Below, one piece after another: positions 23,133 through 36,247 of a DNA stretch of 52,850 nucleotides (position 1 is its first letter; each line of letters starts with the position of its first letter). The stretch is from Rhizomucor pusillus. Lineage: Eukaryota > Mucoromycota > Mucoromycetes > Mucorales > Lichtheimiaceae. The DNA is taken from the NCBI GenBank assembly GCA_900175165.2, contig FWWN02000402.1, forward strand, positions 1 through 52,850. The letters are read 5' to 3'. The notes under the pieces were generated by a model. That model was not told where the DNA came from, searched no databases, and was given only the letters and a program-made list of their open reading frames with translations. The position numbers and the translations under genes were made by a program.

Positions 23133-23931
23133 GAATAAACGTCTACTGTGAATATCCTACATACTGCAATATTTCTTTCTCCTAATATTCTTGATATTCG
23201 CTCGCGGAGCAGCGACTCTGTTTATATTCTTTGGGACAAACGCGATTACGACATACCTGCAGAATTGCCTGCAGGTCCTCGGATACTCACCGCGTTTATT
23301 AACTTGATAACGGTGCCTGACTCAGCAGTTATCAAAACATTGAAAGGTTCTTTCCAGGCAGGCATTGCTCCTTGACAGCCAACAGCTTGGGACACGAATT
23401 TCATTGCTGCGCGAAGCAAATGCTCGCATGAGATTTAAATAGAAATGCGGGTAAAAGGAGGTCTGCAATGTGAATATCCGGGATGGGATCGACTGATTTG
23501 CTGAGTAAACTTTGATAGCACGCTATTAACGAAATGAATAGAAATAACTACATTGACCACGAAAAGTCTTGAACGGCTGCAGTGTAGGTAATATGCAGAC
23601 GCCGATGGTTTCTACAATGATTAAACTGTTTCCATTCACGGGCAAGAGTCGGTCAAAAGTCCAATCTAAAAGACATGGCTGTCATGCAGACAGTACTGTA
23701 TGTTATCCATCTGCTGATCGAGCATACAGGAAACAAGTATCGATTGGTACCACGTTCTCGTAGGCGCATAGTCCACGAATGGATGGTTCCGGCTGGCTGC
23801 TATATGCGGTATTGCCACCGCGGTGGATATACGCACATCACAATTTCAGACTTCCCATCACTTTCCCGTCGCCTTGCCGCCGCCCCTTTTTCTTCTCTTT
23901 TGCCCCTCTTCCAAGCAGCTCCATCTACCTC
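23133..23931. other. Gap between PRI1 and the PP2C gene
   Basis: About 800 bp. A 75-codon frame (+, 23148-23375) and a 52-codon minus-strand frame starting near 23401 (MKFVSQAVGCQGAMPAWK) both occur, without recognised relatives. The minus frame follows a TTTAAAT box, but neither is convincing. The right half includes the PP2C leader, which is CT-rich from about 23850. Confidence 0.35.
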
Positions 23932-25268
23932 ATGCTTTTCCGCTTTGCTGTATTTTGTCGATCGGCACAAAGCACAAGGAATGCTCTTTTCAAACAGTCA
24001 TATTCTGCGCTTTACACCTCTGCCGTCGGTCGCCGTTCCGCAGCCGCGATCTCCCAGTCGGCCGCACGGTCCAACTTGAACGTCATTGACTTTTTTGATC
24101 CCTCATTGGGCTCCACGCCGCAGTACTACATGTTCCAGCATGGTGCTTCAGGGTTTCCAAAGAGCGGCAAGGAATCAATGACAACCCCGCAAGAGGACGC
24201 TATTTACACGAGCGTGCAAGTCGGAGACGACGCCTATTTCCAACGATACGACGCTTTGGGCGTTGCAGACGGCGTAGGAGGCTGGCGTTCTCACACGGGT
24301 ATGTATACAAATACACATACACACGAGCAATGCTTCGTTTAAGCTTCAACTAGCTTGTAACAGGTGCAAACCCTGCACTCTACTCACGTAAACTGATGCA
24401 TTATGCACAATTGGAGCTGGACCGCATCGATAATAATAAGCGACCATCTCACGTACAGCAAGACCAGCCAGATCCAGTCATGGTTCTTGAGAACGCATAT
24501 CATTTGACGACACTGGATGCCCAAAATGAGGTACGAGTGTTGGAGGCGATTCAAGAAAACGGGCAATAACTGAATCTCTGAAATTTGTTAGGACATCGTT
24601 GGTTCTACAACGGCTTGTATTGTCATGCTGTGTCAGGATGAATTAAAGATCGCAAACCTCGGCGATTGTGGAATCTCAGTTATCCGCAAAGATGACTATA
24701 TCTTCCGATCTGAGGAGCAGCAGCATTCATTCAATTTTCCATATCAGCTAGGGACGGCATCCTTTGATTCTCCTGGAGATGCTCAGGTACAAGGCATATG
24801 CATATATCGTCTCAACAAATCTGTCTAATCTTTAACCATTTTCTCTGTAGCAATTTACAGTTAAAATTGAGGAAGGCGATATTGTGGTTTTGGCGACGGA
24901 CGGATTGTTTGATAATCTTTACGACGACGAAATCCTGGAGGAGGTGCAGCAATGTTTGCAAAATAATCGCGTGACACCCCAAGACGACCCATCATCTGTG
25001 GCCTCCGTTCCACAGCTGATATCGGATGCACTGGCTCGCCGTGCAAAAGAAGTAAGCGAGGACCCGGCCAACCCGTCTTCCCCGTTTCAAGTTAGAGCAA
25101 TGCACGAAGGGCTGTACTATCAGGCAAGTGTTCGGTTTAAACGTGGTCGATTTCGGCAAAATCTGATCGTCAGTGTAGGGTGGAAAAGCAGACGATATTA
25201 GCGTTCTTGTTGCCATCATAAATCGAGACAATAGACCGCGACAGCATTCTCCACCGCCACTTCCCTGA
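23932..25268 (+). CDS. PTC7: PP2C phosphatase, PPTC7/Ptc7 type (mitochondrial)
   Basis: Metal-dependent Ser/Thr phosphatase. Exons 23932-24298, 24364-24530, 24592-24786, 24851-25123 and 25179-25268 sum to 364 codons (363 residues). The N-terminus MLFRFAVFCRSAQSTRNALF is basic and hydrophobic, fitting a mitochondrial targeting peptide. Motifs in order: GVADGVGGWR (metal-binding Asp), GSTTACIVML, KIANLGDCGISVIR, FPYQLG, VVLATDGLFDNLYDDEI and GGKADDISVLVAI. Yeast Ptc7 and animal PPTC7 act on coenzyme Q biosynthesis and mitophagy receptors; that role is inferred from family. The last intron (25124-25178) starts with GCAAGT, and the frame and the conserved GGKADD junction require it. Confidence 0.94.
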
Positions 25269-25734
25269 TCGCACCATTACTGCCATACCCCATTCTTGCA
25301 TATTCTTTAGCTGTACATACATAATTCTATCAAACCCTTACATGTACATTGTATACCCTTCTCAACTTCCAAGTTATCCACGTGGCAAATGTAACGTGAA
25401 ATAATACACATTCCACCGCGTGTCCTTCATTTCTGGCAGCTGATCGTTTCTCAATTTGGGACAGTGTAGGCTAAATAGTCTTGATGTTTAGATGAGAGTT
25501 TTGAAAGTTTATTCTTCCTGCAAGCAACTACAGCTCCTCTACGTATATTAATAATATCATGGATACATTTATACATTTGGAGGATTTAACTCCTGATACC
25601 AGAGGGGATTGCGATTCGTAATAAGACATGAAAAAGCTATCTGTCAGTTTGTACAAATGGAGGTAGTAATACATCTTGACCAGCAAAGAAGGAATATTAT
25701 ATGGAAGAATAGTATGAAATGCATATTTGAGTGG
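25269..25734. other. Convergent 3' region, PTC7 and symporter
   Basis: The two flanking genes run toward each other. I see only AT-rich untranslated sequence and no supported gene. Confidence 0.5.
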
Positions 25735-27663
25735 TTAGCGACGTTCGATTTCTAGGCTTTTGGTCGATGATTTGCTTTCATGGACAAGGATCTCTGGCAC
25801 TTGTTCATCAGGCAGTTGCTGTCGACCGTTTACGCTGGACATGTCAAAGGAAGCGTCGTCTTGTGTACGATTTTGTTCCTGGTACGCCTTTCGACGACGT
25901 TCCTCTTCTTCTACTTTCCATTCTTTGCCACGGAACGATCCTTCCAGTCGTGCCATGATGCAGCAGGCCAAGCAATTGCCAGTGACGTTGATGGAAGTTC
26001 GGCCCATATCCATGATAGCATCCACTCCCATGATCACGGTAACTGCAGCGATAGGCAATCCATACTATGCATCTCGAATTAGCAAAACAATTCGTGATTT
26101 TCACGCAGTAGCTGACGGGGAAATCTTACCTGTGCAACGGTACCGGCCAGCACAATGAGCGAGGCACGAGGCACCGCAGCCACACCTTTAGATGAAAGCA
26201 TAAGCGTTCCCATAATTGAGAGCTGTGTGCCTACAGAAAGATTGAGTCCTCCTGCTTGAGCACAGAACAAACTAGCCAGCGCTAGATGCAGAGTTGTGCC
26301 ATCAAGGTTAAAGGAGTAGCCACTGTGGACGAATTCTTAGTGATATACTCTTTTCACTGAGACGTAAGAATTACTTACGTTGGTATAACGAATGAGACGA
26401 GCGAGTTGGGGCATCCAAACTCTCGCATGCGTTCCATTGCTTTTGGCAAGGCTGATTCACTGGAAGAAGTGCTAAAGGCGATCAACCATGGTTGACCGAT
26501 TGCTTTGAAGAAGCCAAACACCGGGATTCGGCAAATAAGCATGATGGGAACCAAGATAACCAAAACAAAGATAATCAAGGATGCATACAGGGCACCAATG
26601 AGCTTGCCAAGGTTGCTAAGGACTTCAATGCCGTTTGTGCCTACAGTAGCTGCCAGCGACGCGCAAATGCCAATGGGTGCATCTGCATACAAGCAGGGAC
26701 ACGTGAGTGGCTAATTCCAGTACGATACCATGTATATATTCCTTACAGTTCATAATTAAGCCAACCATCTTGAAGATGACTTGGGAAAGTCCATCGCAAA
26801 TCATGAGCATGGTGTCACGAGACTTTTTATCTGCTTTGATGGCTGCGCATGCAAACATGGCTGCGCAGAACACGATACCAAGGACTTGATCCTCATTTGC
26901 TGCTACAAAGAAGTTCTCGGGAATGATCATGAAAAGTTCCCCGCTAGCCATCCGTAAAACTTAGCTACCTAGCAAAACTACCAACATCATGTTCTGATAC
27001 TTACTACCAGGTAATTTCGCCACTCTTGCTGGCAAGATCACTTGCATCTTTGTTTTGCTCAACGCCGGTTGGCAAGGTAACGCCGAATCCAGGCTTAATC
27101 AGATTGCCCATGATGAGACCAACTGCCAACGCGAAAGTTGTCACAATTTCAAAGTACTGTAATAAAACGGTGATGGTGTTTGCTTAGCAACATATATCCT
27201 ATTATGGAAAAACTTTCGGCCCAAAAAAATAACTTACAATGATAGTTTTAATGGCGAGCTTGCCGACGGTAGAGATTTCTTCACTGTGACCAGCGATACC
27301 AAGCACCAAGGTGGAGAAGATCAATGGCACAACAATTATCTTGATCATACGGATGAAAGCCGTGCCCAAAGGCTCGATTTCTTGCGCAAACCCTGGTTGG
27401 AAGTATCCAATCATGATACCAACGAAAATACCCACAAAAATCCAAAATGTCAAATTGGTCCATCGAGCTAGGAACCGCCAAACGTATGCGCATGGACCCC
27501 ACAGGTATTTGTTCCAGACCATCAGACCGACCCGGCCGGTTTTGACTGCCCAGGGTGAGTACGAAGCCTTCTCTTCTTGAACAACGAGATCATCTTGTCT
27601 ATACACTCGAGGCTGACCAGCAGATGCGAGCTTGTGGCTAACGAAATCCTTGATGCGTTCCAT
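25735..27663 (-). CDS. Dicarboxylate/amino acid:cation symporter (SLC1/DAACS family)
   Basis: Na+- or H+-coupled transporter of the glutamate/aspartate family. The start MERIKDFVSHKLASAGQPRV at 27663 opens a soluble N-terminus of about 65 residues. Membrane segments follow: WTNLTFWIFVGIFVGIMIGY, IRMIKIIVVPLIFSTLVLGI (the conserved MIxPLI region), IVTTFALAVGLIMGN, VLGIVFCAAMFACAA, LIIFVLVILVPIML and the AFSTSSSESALP serine-rich re-entrant loop. GYSFNLDGTTLHLALASLF and MGVDAIMDMGRTSINVTGN are the substrate and cation motifs (NxDGT, D..RT.xNV). The C-terminal tail is hydrophilic. Several GT-AG introns; the join near 26.95-27.02 kb is approximate. Confidence 0.93.
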
Positions 27664-29160
27664 ACAGGTTTTTCCTTCTCGTCTATGCGATATATGCGTG
27701 GAAAAGTAGCCAGGAAGAGCTGGAAGGAGAAAGAAAGAGAAGTAGAGGAAGAAAAAAGTGAGAGACGGACGAATCCTGATCCACCATGCCTCTTTATGAA
27801 GCAGAAGGAGGCGAGGGTGAGAAAACAAAGCTGATCCTGCGTAACCAAGAATCCATATTTTTCTCTCTTGTGTTACTGTGATCCGGAAGTACAAAATTCA
27901 CTTTCTTCCCGCTCCGTCTGGTTCCAAACAATACGCCGGCTTTGCGAGAGTACGATCGTGGTAACCTCAAGTACCTTGCCATCTCGTTACCAATTAGAAG
28001 CAGATTTCAAACGTCGCTATCCTAAATGGGCCGCCCGTTATTTATCTTTGTGCTACATGTCACCACCGGAACTCTATCCTACAGTTTTCACAGAAATCCA
28101 CGAACAGGTAGGACTAACCGCCATAATTGGTACGGCTTCTCGCGTGACCATAGGTCCTTGTTGAGTTTTTAATCTGAACAAGAGCTTATCGGTAGAAAAT
28201 GTTTTCCAAAACATGACGTTCAACGATCAATCAATGGTAGTGCCAGCATGTATCCACTGTAAATATGCAAACTAATGCAAGGTTTGCTTGGCTTTTGGCG
28301 TTCATCGTCAATAAGTTCTCCTTTCTTTGGCGTTTTCTATGGGAAGAGAGTACAGTTCCTTCGAATAAATAGCCACGACTCATCAGCTTTTTTTTACCCT
28401 AAAACTGGTGCAATCTCGCTTAGCCCTCTTGCCAAAAGGCACTCAGTGATACATACTATTTCGGATGTCTTTATTGGATCTCTTCCTCACAACTATATCT
28501 TTATTCATCGCCAGACAAGGTTAGAGCAACAGCTGCTATCAACCTCCTTTATCATCTTATCCTCTTATCCTTTACATAGATATATTCGTCGTTACCCATA
28601 GATCAAGGGAAAAAGTAAAGCGCTCAGTGAACAGCATTTGCGTCACTTTCTTCTACTGGGTGCGTGCGTGTGAGTATTCCACCCATAAACGGATTATGTC
28701 CGACTGTTTTCACGGTGCAGGGAGAACAGTCCTCCCCATTTTTCCCGTGTTGAAATGATATGGAGAAGTCCTGGTTACACAGGATACAGTCTGAGGATGA
28801 TGACGATTGGTGGCAAAAAGAAAACGTTGATGTTCTCAGATGAGCCTCTCAGCGATATTCGTATCTCTATATCGTACGATCACCAATTTCACCAAAACTT
28901 GATTTAAATATTATAGAGAGGGAAGTACTGAACTGCTTGACGTGTTCAAGTATAAAATCTTGACTATTCGCAACAATATCAGATTATGTAACATCAAGGG
29001 AGTTACAACTGACAAATTCAATACGTCCATCATCTCAGCTTTGATGCATTCAATTATTTTGCTGGAGCTTGTAAATATACTAATAATAGATGTTATTTGG
29101 ACTAATGATGTATGGCTTGTGCGCATTTTGGCCAGAAACAATTTTAAACAAGTGATGCGG
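27664..29160. other. Gene-poor interval
   Basis: About 1.5 kb downstream of the symporter start. The first few hundred bases presumably hold that gene's promoter and leader. Open frames on both strands lack motifs. Near 28764 a short frame (MEKSWLHR, then SEDDDDWWQ) could be a first exon of the Myb-like remnant further right, but no splice path is convincing. Confidence 0.4.
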
Positions 29161-29703
29161 ATTTCCAGCCGCCATGGATTATCGAAGAAAAGGCAACTCT
29201 GATGCGATTAATGAAAAGAGGGAATGATATCGACCAGATTGCAACGGCGCTCAGACGATCCCCAGGCTCTCAACATCTCAAAATACCAGCCGTCACTGTA
29301 TTACATGTCCAGGAGAATGAAAAGTTGCATTGCATGCTGCAACGCTCTTCCAAATCAAACGAGTAATCTGCAAGTCATGCAATGAAAAGGATAAACTGTA
29401 AATATAATTGTGGTAACAGGTGCAATCCAGTATTTATCTCACTGTTCAACTATCTTCACGTACACAGGTAAGGTGGATATCGGGCAAATATAAACGGTAT
29501 TTGTGCTATGATCTCCAGCAGATCATACGGCGAGATATGGAGCTCAAGAACTTTGGTGAAGCATCAAAATAGGAAATGTACGCCAAGTTGGTGTATGATG
29601 GGTACAACAAAAAGACAGCTACATATATACTGCCACCGATCACTGAGCTGGGAGAAGTATATATCATCGAGAACCGAAGCTCACTGCATTTGATAAACAG
29701 CAA
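29161..29703 (+). pseudogene. Possible eroded Myb/SANT-like gene
   Basis: After an acceptor-like TTTCCAG at 29162-29168, a 67-codon frame begins PPWIIEEKATLMRLMKRGND and continues IDQIATALRRSP. This has the tryptophan, acidic and helix spacing of a Myb/SANT repeat; it ends at a stop near 29366. About 60 bp later a second frame (VRWISGKYKRYLCYDLQQII) runs to an in-frame TAG near 29572 and resumes as MYAKLVYDGYNKKTATYILP. The pieces look like protein but do not join without stops. It could be an intron-containing gene I cannot resolve, or a decayed copy. Confidence 0.3.
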
Positions 29704-29931
29704 CTGTTGAGTTGCATTTCCAGTTGCTGCAACATGTATATATCTGATACAGTTTCATTTTTTTCAAAACCAACATGTTCAAGAATGGATAGCATTGATG
29801 GAAAGATCAGTATACAATGTCGCTCTCAGAATTCACAATGCATATTCAATTAGTAGATCAAGTAGCATGATATCTCAAAAGTATTAATGGTACCTTGCAC
29901 TATATTCGGCATCGCTACTTGAATCTCTCGC

Positions 29932-32900
29932 ATGAAGACCTTCGGTGATAAGGTTCCCGGTGACACCTCTTTCTTCCCAGAGTTCACAGTCAGGACGAGC
30001 AGATCAGGCATGGCAGGCTCACCAGCAACAAGTAGTCCTGGCTCTTCACCTGTAAATTCACCGAGCACTCCAAGAAACACGCTTCGCAAATCGCAACAGC
30101 CAATGGGCAATGCTGATCAGCCAAAGCCTGTCAGTTTCATTCCGCCACGTCTGGTGTATGTAAATTCAAATATATCCGTCGTCGCCGATAGAAAGAAAGA
30201 TAAGATAACGACAAAATATAGGGATGTAGCTGATATCAGCAGCGGCAATCGACGGTCGTCGGTAGCAAGCAAGAGCAGCGACAGAGGCTTCCAGAATATC
30301 TCGAGCTCCCCAGCAAGCATCAGAAACAATGTCATTCCGGGACCCAACAAGGACCAGGGTTCCATTGGAAATTCTACGCAATCAACACAGGATCCAAGGG
30401 CTTTCCTGGATGCTGTAACCAGTCTGGTCCGTACCAGAACTGGCAGCGTATTGGCACGTAACACAATCCTCAAAATGGATCACTTTCCGAGCGGTAATGG
30501 ATGCATAGCCGATAGCCATCGCGTGGGAAAAGCTTAACAATCAATTCAACTTTTCAGGCACAAATACCAATCTGGATTTTCATCTGCAGGGCGCACCAAA
30601 TTTCCGCATTGCCGATTTAAACGTATACGGCGTTGCCCAACCAACTGTAAATATATCTTGCCAGAGTAATTAGCAATTGTGTCTGACTAGCTGTCTTTCA
30701 GGTTATTGGATTATCAACTATTCTCGCTCTGCTCAATTGCCACCCAAAAAGTCTCACAGAAGCATCATGCACTTGGTAAATATATGTCTGATCCAGTCAT
30801 TGCAGAATAACATCGTTGCTCACTGGAAATGAATCAGGTTCTCTACACGAGAAGAGCCGTTAGGTATGCTTTATGCACACGAGCCTGGTCACGCGGTAAA
30901 CTAAAAACATTCGATGTGGCTAGTATATCTGAATGGATACCCGTATGTTCTCCGCGAATACGCCGATCCTATGCAGAATATGTCTGCCTTCCTAGGAATA
31001 AATGCAATGCGACTGGAGAAAGTGGAAGAAAGGCTCAAAGCAGATGTGCTCAAGGAAGCAAAAAGTATGGGTGGATTGCTTTTGGTGCATCAGGAACTTT
31101 GTAAGTTGATTTATGCAAGATACTACGCGCGTGCACAGGAGTCTGATCTATCACGTGCATAGCTGACGGTACCATCGTTCCTTGCTACATTGCTGCTGAC
31201 ACGGTACAAACACCAAGAGAAGGTAGATATACTAGATCCAGTTTTCTAACTTTAGGCACATGACTGACTCTTGCTCTAGTATTCGAGGAGATCAGGGCAC
31301 AGGGATATAGAACGACATATTTCCGAATCCCTATTTCGCCAGAGCAGAGTCCAGAGGACAACTACTTTGACGAGTACGTTCGTGTCATCAAGAACTTGAA
31401 ACCTACGGACCCGTTAATTTTCAATTGCGGCATGGGAGCTGTGCGAAGTATGAGAACGGTTACAAGGATAATAAATAGCGAATAACAAACTGTATTACAT
31501 TGATAATTTAGCTACCGTTGGAATCATTATCGCCCAAATTATACGTCGTACCCAGCTTATTGAGGAAGGACAACCTGATCCATTCCCAATTTCTGGATGG
31601 AGCTATTCCGTGGCTACCACCACGAACGGTGAATCCGACAGTAACCAGAATGTCATATCACCCGAGCTCGTGAGAGGCATGGAAGAAGCCGATAGCGCAA
31701 AAGCGCAAAACCGCGCTCTACTGCGACTGGTCAGGGTGCTCGAGAAAGGTACGCTCCAGATTTTTGAAGCCACTTTGCGACCAACTGACTTGTTTGCAAT
31801 CAGGATTGGATTCAAAGATGACTCCTTGGTCAGTCATTGAATGGGCGCTCGAACGCGGCAATCTACTTGAAAACCTAAAAGAGGCGATCATGGGCAATTA
31901 TCGATGCATCATCTCTCTGACGTCGGTACTTGATAGCGGCGTATACAGCAAAAAGCTATTAGATGAGATTATAGATCGATGCAAGTATATTACAATCGTA
32001 CATTGAGCAGTAAGGTTAGGTACTGACACTCTTGCATTAGCGGATGCCGTTGTAAACTTGCGAGAAGACATTCTGACGAACAGGATCCGGCAGACAACCC
32101 AAACATCGTCGGATAACAATACGTTCTTGGCCAAAGCTCTTGCAGGATTACAGCGTTACTTCTTCTTGCTGTGCTTCGCATCCTACATAAATGAATCTCC
32201 CGACACAAACTTTGAAACTCGATTCTCGTCCTGGGTACGAGCACGCTCGGAAATATGGACAATGTTGGAACACTTGCGTCGCAAAGGCCCCCAACTGTAT
32301 CTGTTTCGACCTGTGGACGATCTTCATCAAGGAGGTGCCAACGACTTGACTACTAGAGGACGACCGGGTCCCTTTGGATATGGCCACAGCATGTTTGAGA
32401 TGATTGGAGCGGGTTCGCAGAGTGGTATTGTCGCAGGAGAAATGGAGGAATTTATACTCAAGGTACAGTGTGCAGTAATATACTTGGCTAATAGCAATAT
32501 ATAACTCGATCTTGATTGCAGGCTCGCACAGGAGTAGTTTTGACCTCCCAGACAATTCTCAAGGTTGATTTCTGGCGTATCAGTCAGTTGGATTCTGCAG
32601 AAGAACAAGAACGTTCGGCTTTACCTACTCCAACCTTGACGCGACAAGAGAAGCGTTTAGAAGGTGCACAGATGCACCATACCTTTGTCATTGAAGGCGC
32701 GACCCATTTCCGGCGTATTGAGAGTACCCGTATCTACGGTGTCGCTCAGCCCACCGTCGATGGCCTCCGCAAGGTACTTCGGTCCTTGTTAACTGATCGA
32801 CCACAGAACCAGAAAATCTTGTGGATCAACTTGCGAGAGGAGCCTATCATTTACATCAACGGTATCCCCTATGTCCTTCGAGACCGGTATTTCACGCTTC

Positions 32901-35450
32901 GAAATATTCGCGTGTACAAAGGCATCACAGGTTCCCGCTTGGAACAGCTCGAAGAACGATTAAAGGAAGATGTATTGCGGGAAGTAGTCAACTATGACGG
33001 CCGTATCCTGCTGCACGGCGAAGATGCTCACGGCAACGTGCAGTCTGCATGGGAAGAAGTTGACGTTGAGGATGTCCATACTGTTCGCGAAGTCATGGAC
33101 ATGGTTGCACAAGAAGTGTACAATGAATTGGAGGGCGAAGAAAATGTTACCATGGAAGAACCAGACTTTATGCGCTACTATCGAGTGCCTATCACTGCAG
33201 AGAAACCACCAGAGTGGAATGACTTTGATGAGCTTCGACAACTTATGGCAAGCGCTGATCTTTACAAGACTGCCATGATTGTGTAAGTATTGCGCACAGT
33301 TTTGAGGAAACATTTACAGTTTCTAACTTTAAAATTTAGGAACTGCCAAATCGGTCTCGGACGATCTACTCTAGGCACAGTCGTGGCGACTTTGCTGACT
33401 CGATGGATGCGCGAGACTAGACTGTCCCGCCAGATAGCAGAACCGGAAGGCACGGATTGCATGCGACCACAACGACTGAACTATCAGATAATCAACAGTC
33501 TTTTGCGAGTTATCAAGAATGGTCTGGAAAACAAGTGGATTGTGGATAATGCAATAGATAAATGCGGTGCGTTCCTCAACTTGAGGGATGCTATTGAATC
33601 TGCGCACGTCCAAATGGAGAATGAGATCGACGAGAACAAGCAGCGTCGTATCCTCAAGCGCGGTATTGTCTGTCTGGAGCGCTACTTTTTACTTATCTGC
33701 TTCCAGGCATATCTGGATGAGACATCGCCTGATATGATGGGCGAGACTGAATCCTTTGAGAACTGGATGAAGAGACACCAAGAAATTGAAACTATTAGAC
33801 AGGAGTTCAAGACAGAGGACAAGTCTCTGATTGTGCCGGTTGAGAAATCGATTGGCGATGGTTTGGCACTTTCGAGCGAAGTGATGCAAGTGGTTCGGGC
33901 CCGTCACGGTCAAGTGCTTGCTCAGCAAACGATATTGAAACACGATGCATTCCCTGGTTGTCAAAAGGCTAGCTTGAAAGAAAAGGTTGAAGGCGCATAT
34001 AATTTCCGTCGCGTTGAAGTCAAAAGAGTCAAATCTGCTGTCAAATACGGTGGACTTGCTGCAAACGTAAGCGGATTATCAGCCGATATGGAAAGGGCGG
34101 ACGACGACGTTCCTGTTGCGCCTTTTATCTGCGGCTGCGCGATGCCCAACAAGGATGCTATCAAGGCTGTTTTGAAAAGAATGAATGCTGGACCAGGAGG
34201 CAAACGACGAGTGCTTTGGACATGCCTTCGAGAAGAACCTGTGTTATATGTTAACAAGCGGCCATACGTCCTGCGTTTATTCCATGATCCGCTCAAAAAC
34301 CTGGAAACTACAGGCATTGCAAAAGAGCGTGTGGAAGGAATGGAGCAGCGTATGAAGTTGGATGTGTTGGAGGAGCTCTCGGAGTATGATGGACGCATGT
34401 TATTACACGATGAGGAGACAACCGATAAAGGTGGATTTATCCTTGTGGTAAGTGTGCACGCAGGCTGCGCAGCTGTAAATAATATCTCTAAAGGCGAATG
34501 CGCTCGCTTTCATGTAGCCTACATGGGAAACAGTACCTACTGAATGTGTCGAAACACCGAGCCAGGTATTCGAGTCAATCGTCAAGGAAGGATATCAAGT
34601 TGACTATCTACGTATTCCTATGTAAGTCCATTATTTAAGATAGGGTTACAAGTATCTAATCTTTCCTGTTCATTCTTCAGCACCGACGAACAAGCTCCTA
34701 TTCCTGATGTATTTGACCAATTGGTAAAGAGAATACAGAATGCTAGCACTGGTGTGGATGTGATTTTCAACTGCCAGATGGGGTACGTATAGCTGTTAAT
34801 TTTCTGCAAAGACAAGGTCGATGATAACCCTATGGATTAGACGCGGACGGACAACCACGGGCATGGTAACAGCCTGCCTAATGTCAATGATATTGAAGAA
34901 TGAATCCTTAGGCGACATGACTGGTTCCTTTGTTGCGGAAAGTGCTACTGAGACTCCAGCACAAGTATCACCACTTCCAAGCAGATTCTCGAGCGACAAC
35001 GACGAATCGCACGAAGAACGAGAAAGATATCAGAATGGCGAATACAAGGTTATACTCCAACTCGTCAGCGTCCTGACGTACGGAAAGCTCGCCAAGCGAC
35101 TGACGGACCAAGCTATCAACATGTGCGACCATATGCAAAACTTGAGAAAAGCGGTCTACGATTGCAAGCTTCGTATGGAGGCGATAGAGGATCATACTAC
35201 CAAAAAGTACAAGGCATCGAGGGAAGCAGCGTTGAACTACCTTGTGCGGTACTTTTATCTCATTGTCTTTGCCAACTATTTGCTTGAAGAGATGGGCAAC
35301 CTGTCCCTGACGTGCGGCGAGGACGGGGAGACAGACGATGAGACTATAGTAGATGAAGAAGCACGCAAATTGACGACGTTCAAAGATTGGCTCAAGGGTA
35401 GACGCGAAATAACCAACATTATTAGACTGCGTCACTTTGACTTGTCGTAG
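29932..35450 (+). CDS. Paladin-like protein with three PTP-type repeats
   Basis: Paladin family (inositol hexakisphosphate domain), related to cysteine-dependent phosphatases. The start MKTFGDKVPGDTSFFPEF at 29932 opens a Ser/Pro/Thr-rich disordered region. Three repeats follow. Each has a GV(A)QPT-like element, a ..W.xxREEPxxYxNGxPYVLR segment, an LLLH element and a P-loop with CX5R: CGMGAVR (about 31436, split by an intron), CQIGLGR (about 33343) and CQMGRGR (about 34770, split by an intron). REEP occurs once per repeat. All three loops keep both Cys and Arg. Exon 1 ends at 30493. Substrate unknown; vertebrate paladin dephosphorylates PI(4,5)P2 as I recall. Confidence 0.92.
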
Positions 35451-35631
35451 ATTGTAAATACGCACATCAATACAAAACGGAACTATATATAATGACCATT
35501 TACCTTAACATTTTTCTTAGCACAATGGCATTTTCTATATTTTGCTGTAATCTTTAAAGGCTTTCTGTTCCGAATTTGGGTGTGTCCTGTGCCCGAACGG
35601 AGCAATTTGCTGGTTCCAGCGTGTCGACTGA

Positions 35632-36158
35632 ATGATCTATTCAATATACATCATCAACAAAGCGGGCGGTCTGGTATATCAAAAGGACTTTACGAACCAC
35701 CTAGAGAAGCTCTCAAGCAATGACTATCTCGTGCTGGCTGGCACATTCCACGGGTATAAAGAAGAATGGCAATCTACAACTGATTAATTCCTCACAGCAA
35801 TGCTAGCGTGCACGCCATCACGTCAAAGATCTCGCCCGTGCACAACTCCTCGGGCATAGAAATGCTGGAGACCGATACTTTCAAACTGTATTGTTTTCAA
35901 ACTTTGACCGGTAACGTTTTTTATGCATCTTGTTTCTACACAGCAACGTCTGATACATTCCCCCGTTCGTCAGGTACAAAGTTCCTCCTCGTCACATCCC
36001 CTCAACAAATGAATGTTGATCCATACATGAAAAGGATTTACGATATATACAGCGACTTTGTCATGAAGAACCCATTCCATACCCCAGAAATGCCTATTCG
36101 GTCCGATCAATTTGACCAAACGTTGCTCAAGTTTATCCAAACTGTCAACGGACCTTGA
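35632..36158 (+). CDS. TRS23: TRAPP complex subunit 4 (Trs23)
   Basis: Sybindin-family longin subunit of TRAPP, the Ypt1/Rab1 exchange factor at the Golgi. Exons 35632-35753, 35798-35910 and 35974-36158 sum to 140 codons (139 residues), the normal length for animal TRAPPC4. The start [19 protein letters not shown] is diagnostic, followed by the [10 protein letters not shown] segment, [20 protein letters not shown] and KFLLVTSP, and a C-terminal helix. The PDZ-like insertion of some animal forms is not evident. All borders are GT-AG. Confidence 0.95.
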
Positions 36159-36247
36159 GGAAAACAAGAAATGCGAGGAGTGGGAAGGAGAAGATATACA
36201 GTACATGTACGGAATAAAGAGAAAGGATAAGGCATGATAAACGCATT

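Noticed and set aside
23148..23375. 75-codon plus-strand frame after PRI1
   Set aside because: No known relatives, no splice structure; partly explained by a local palindrome. Kept only as part of the gap description.
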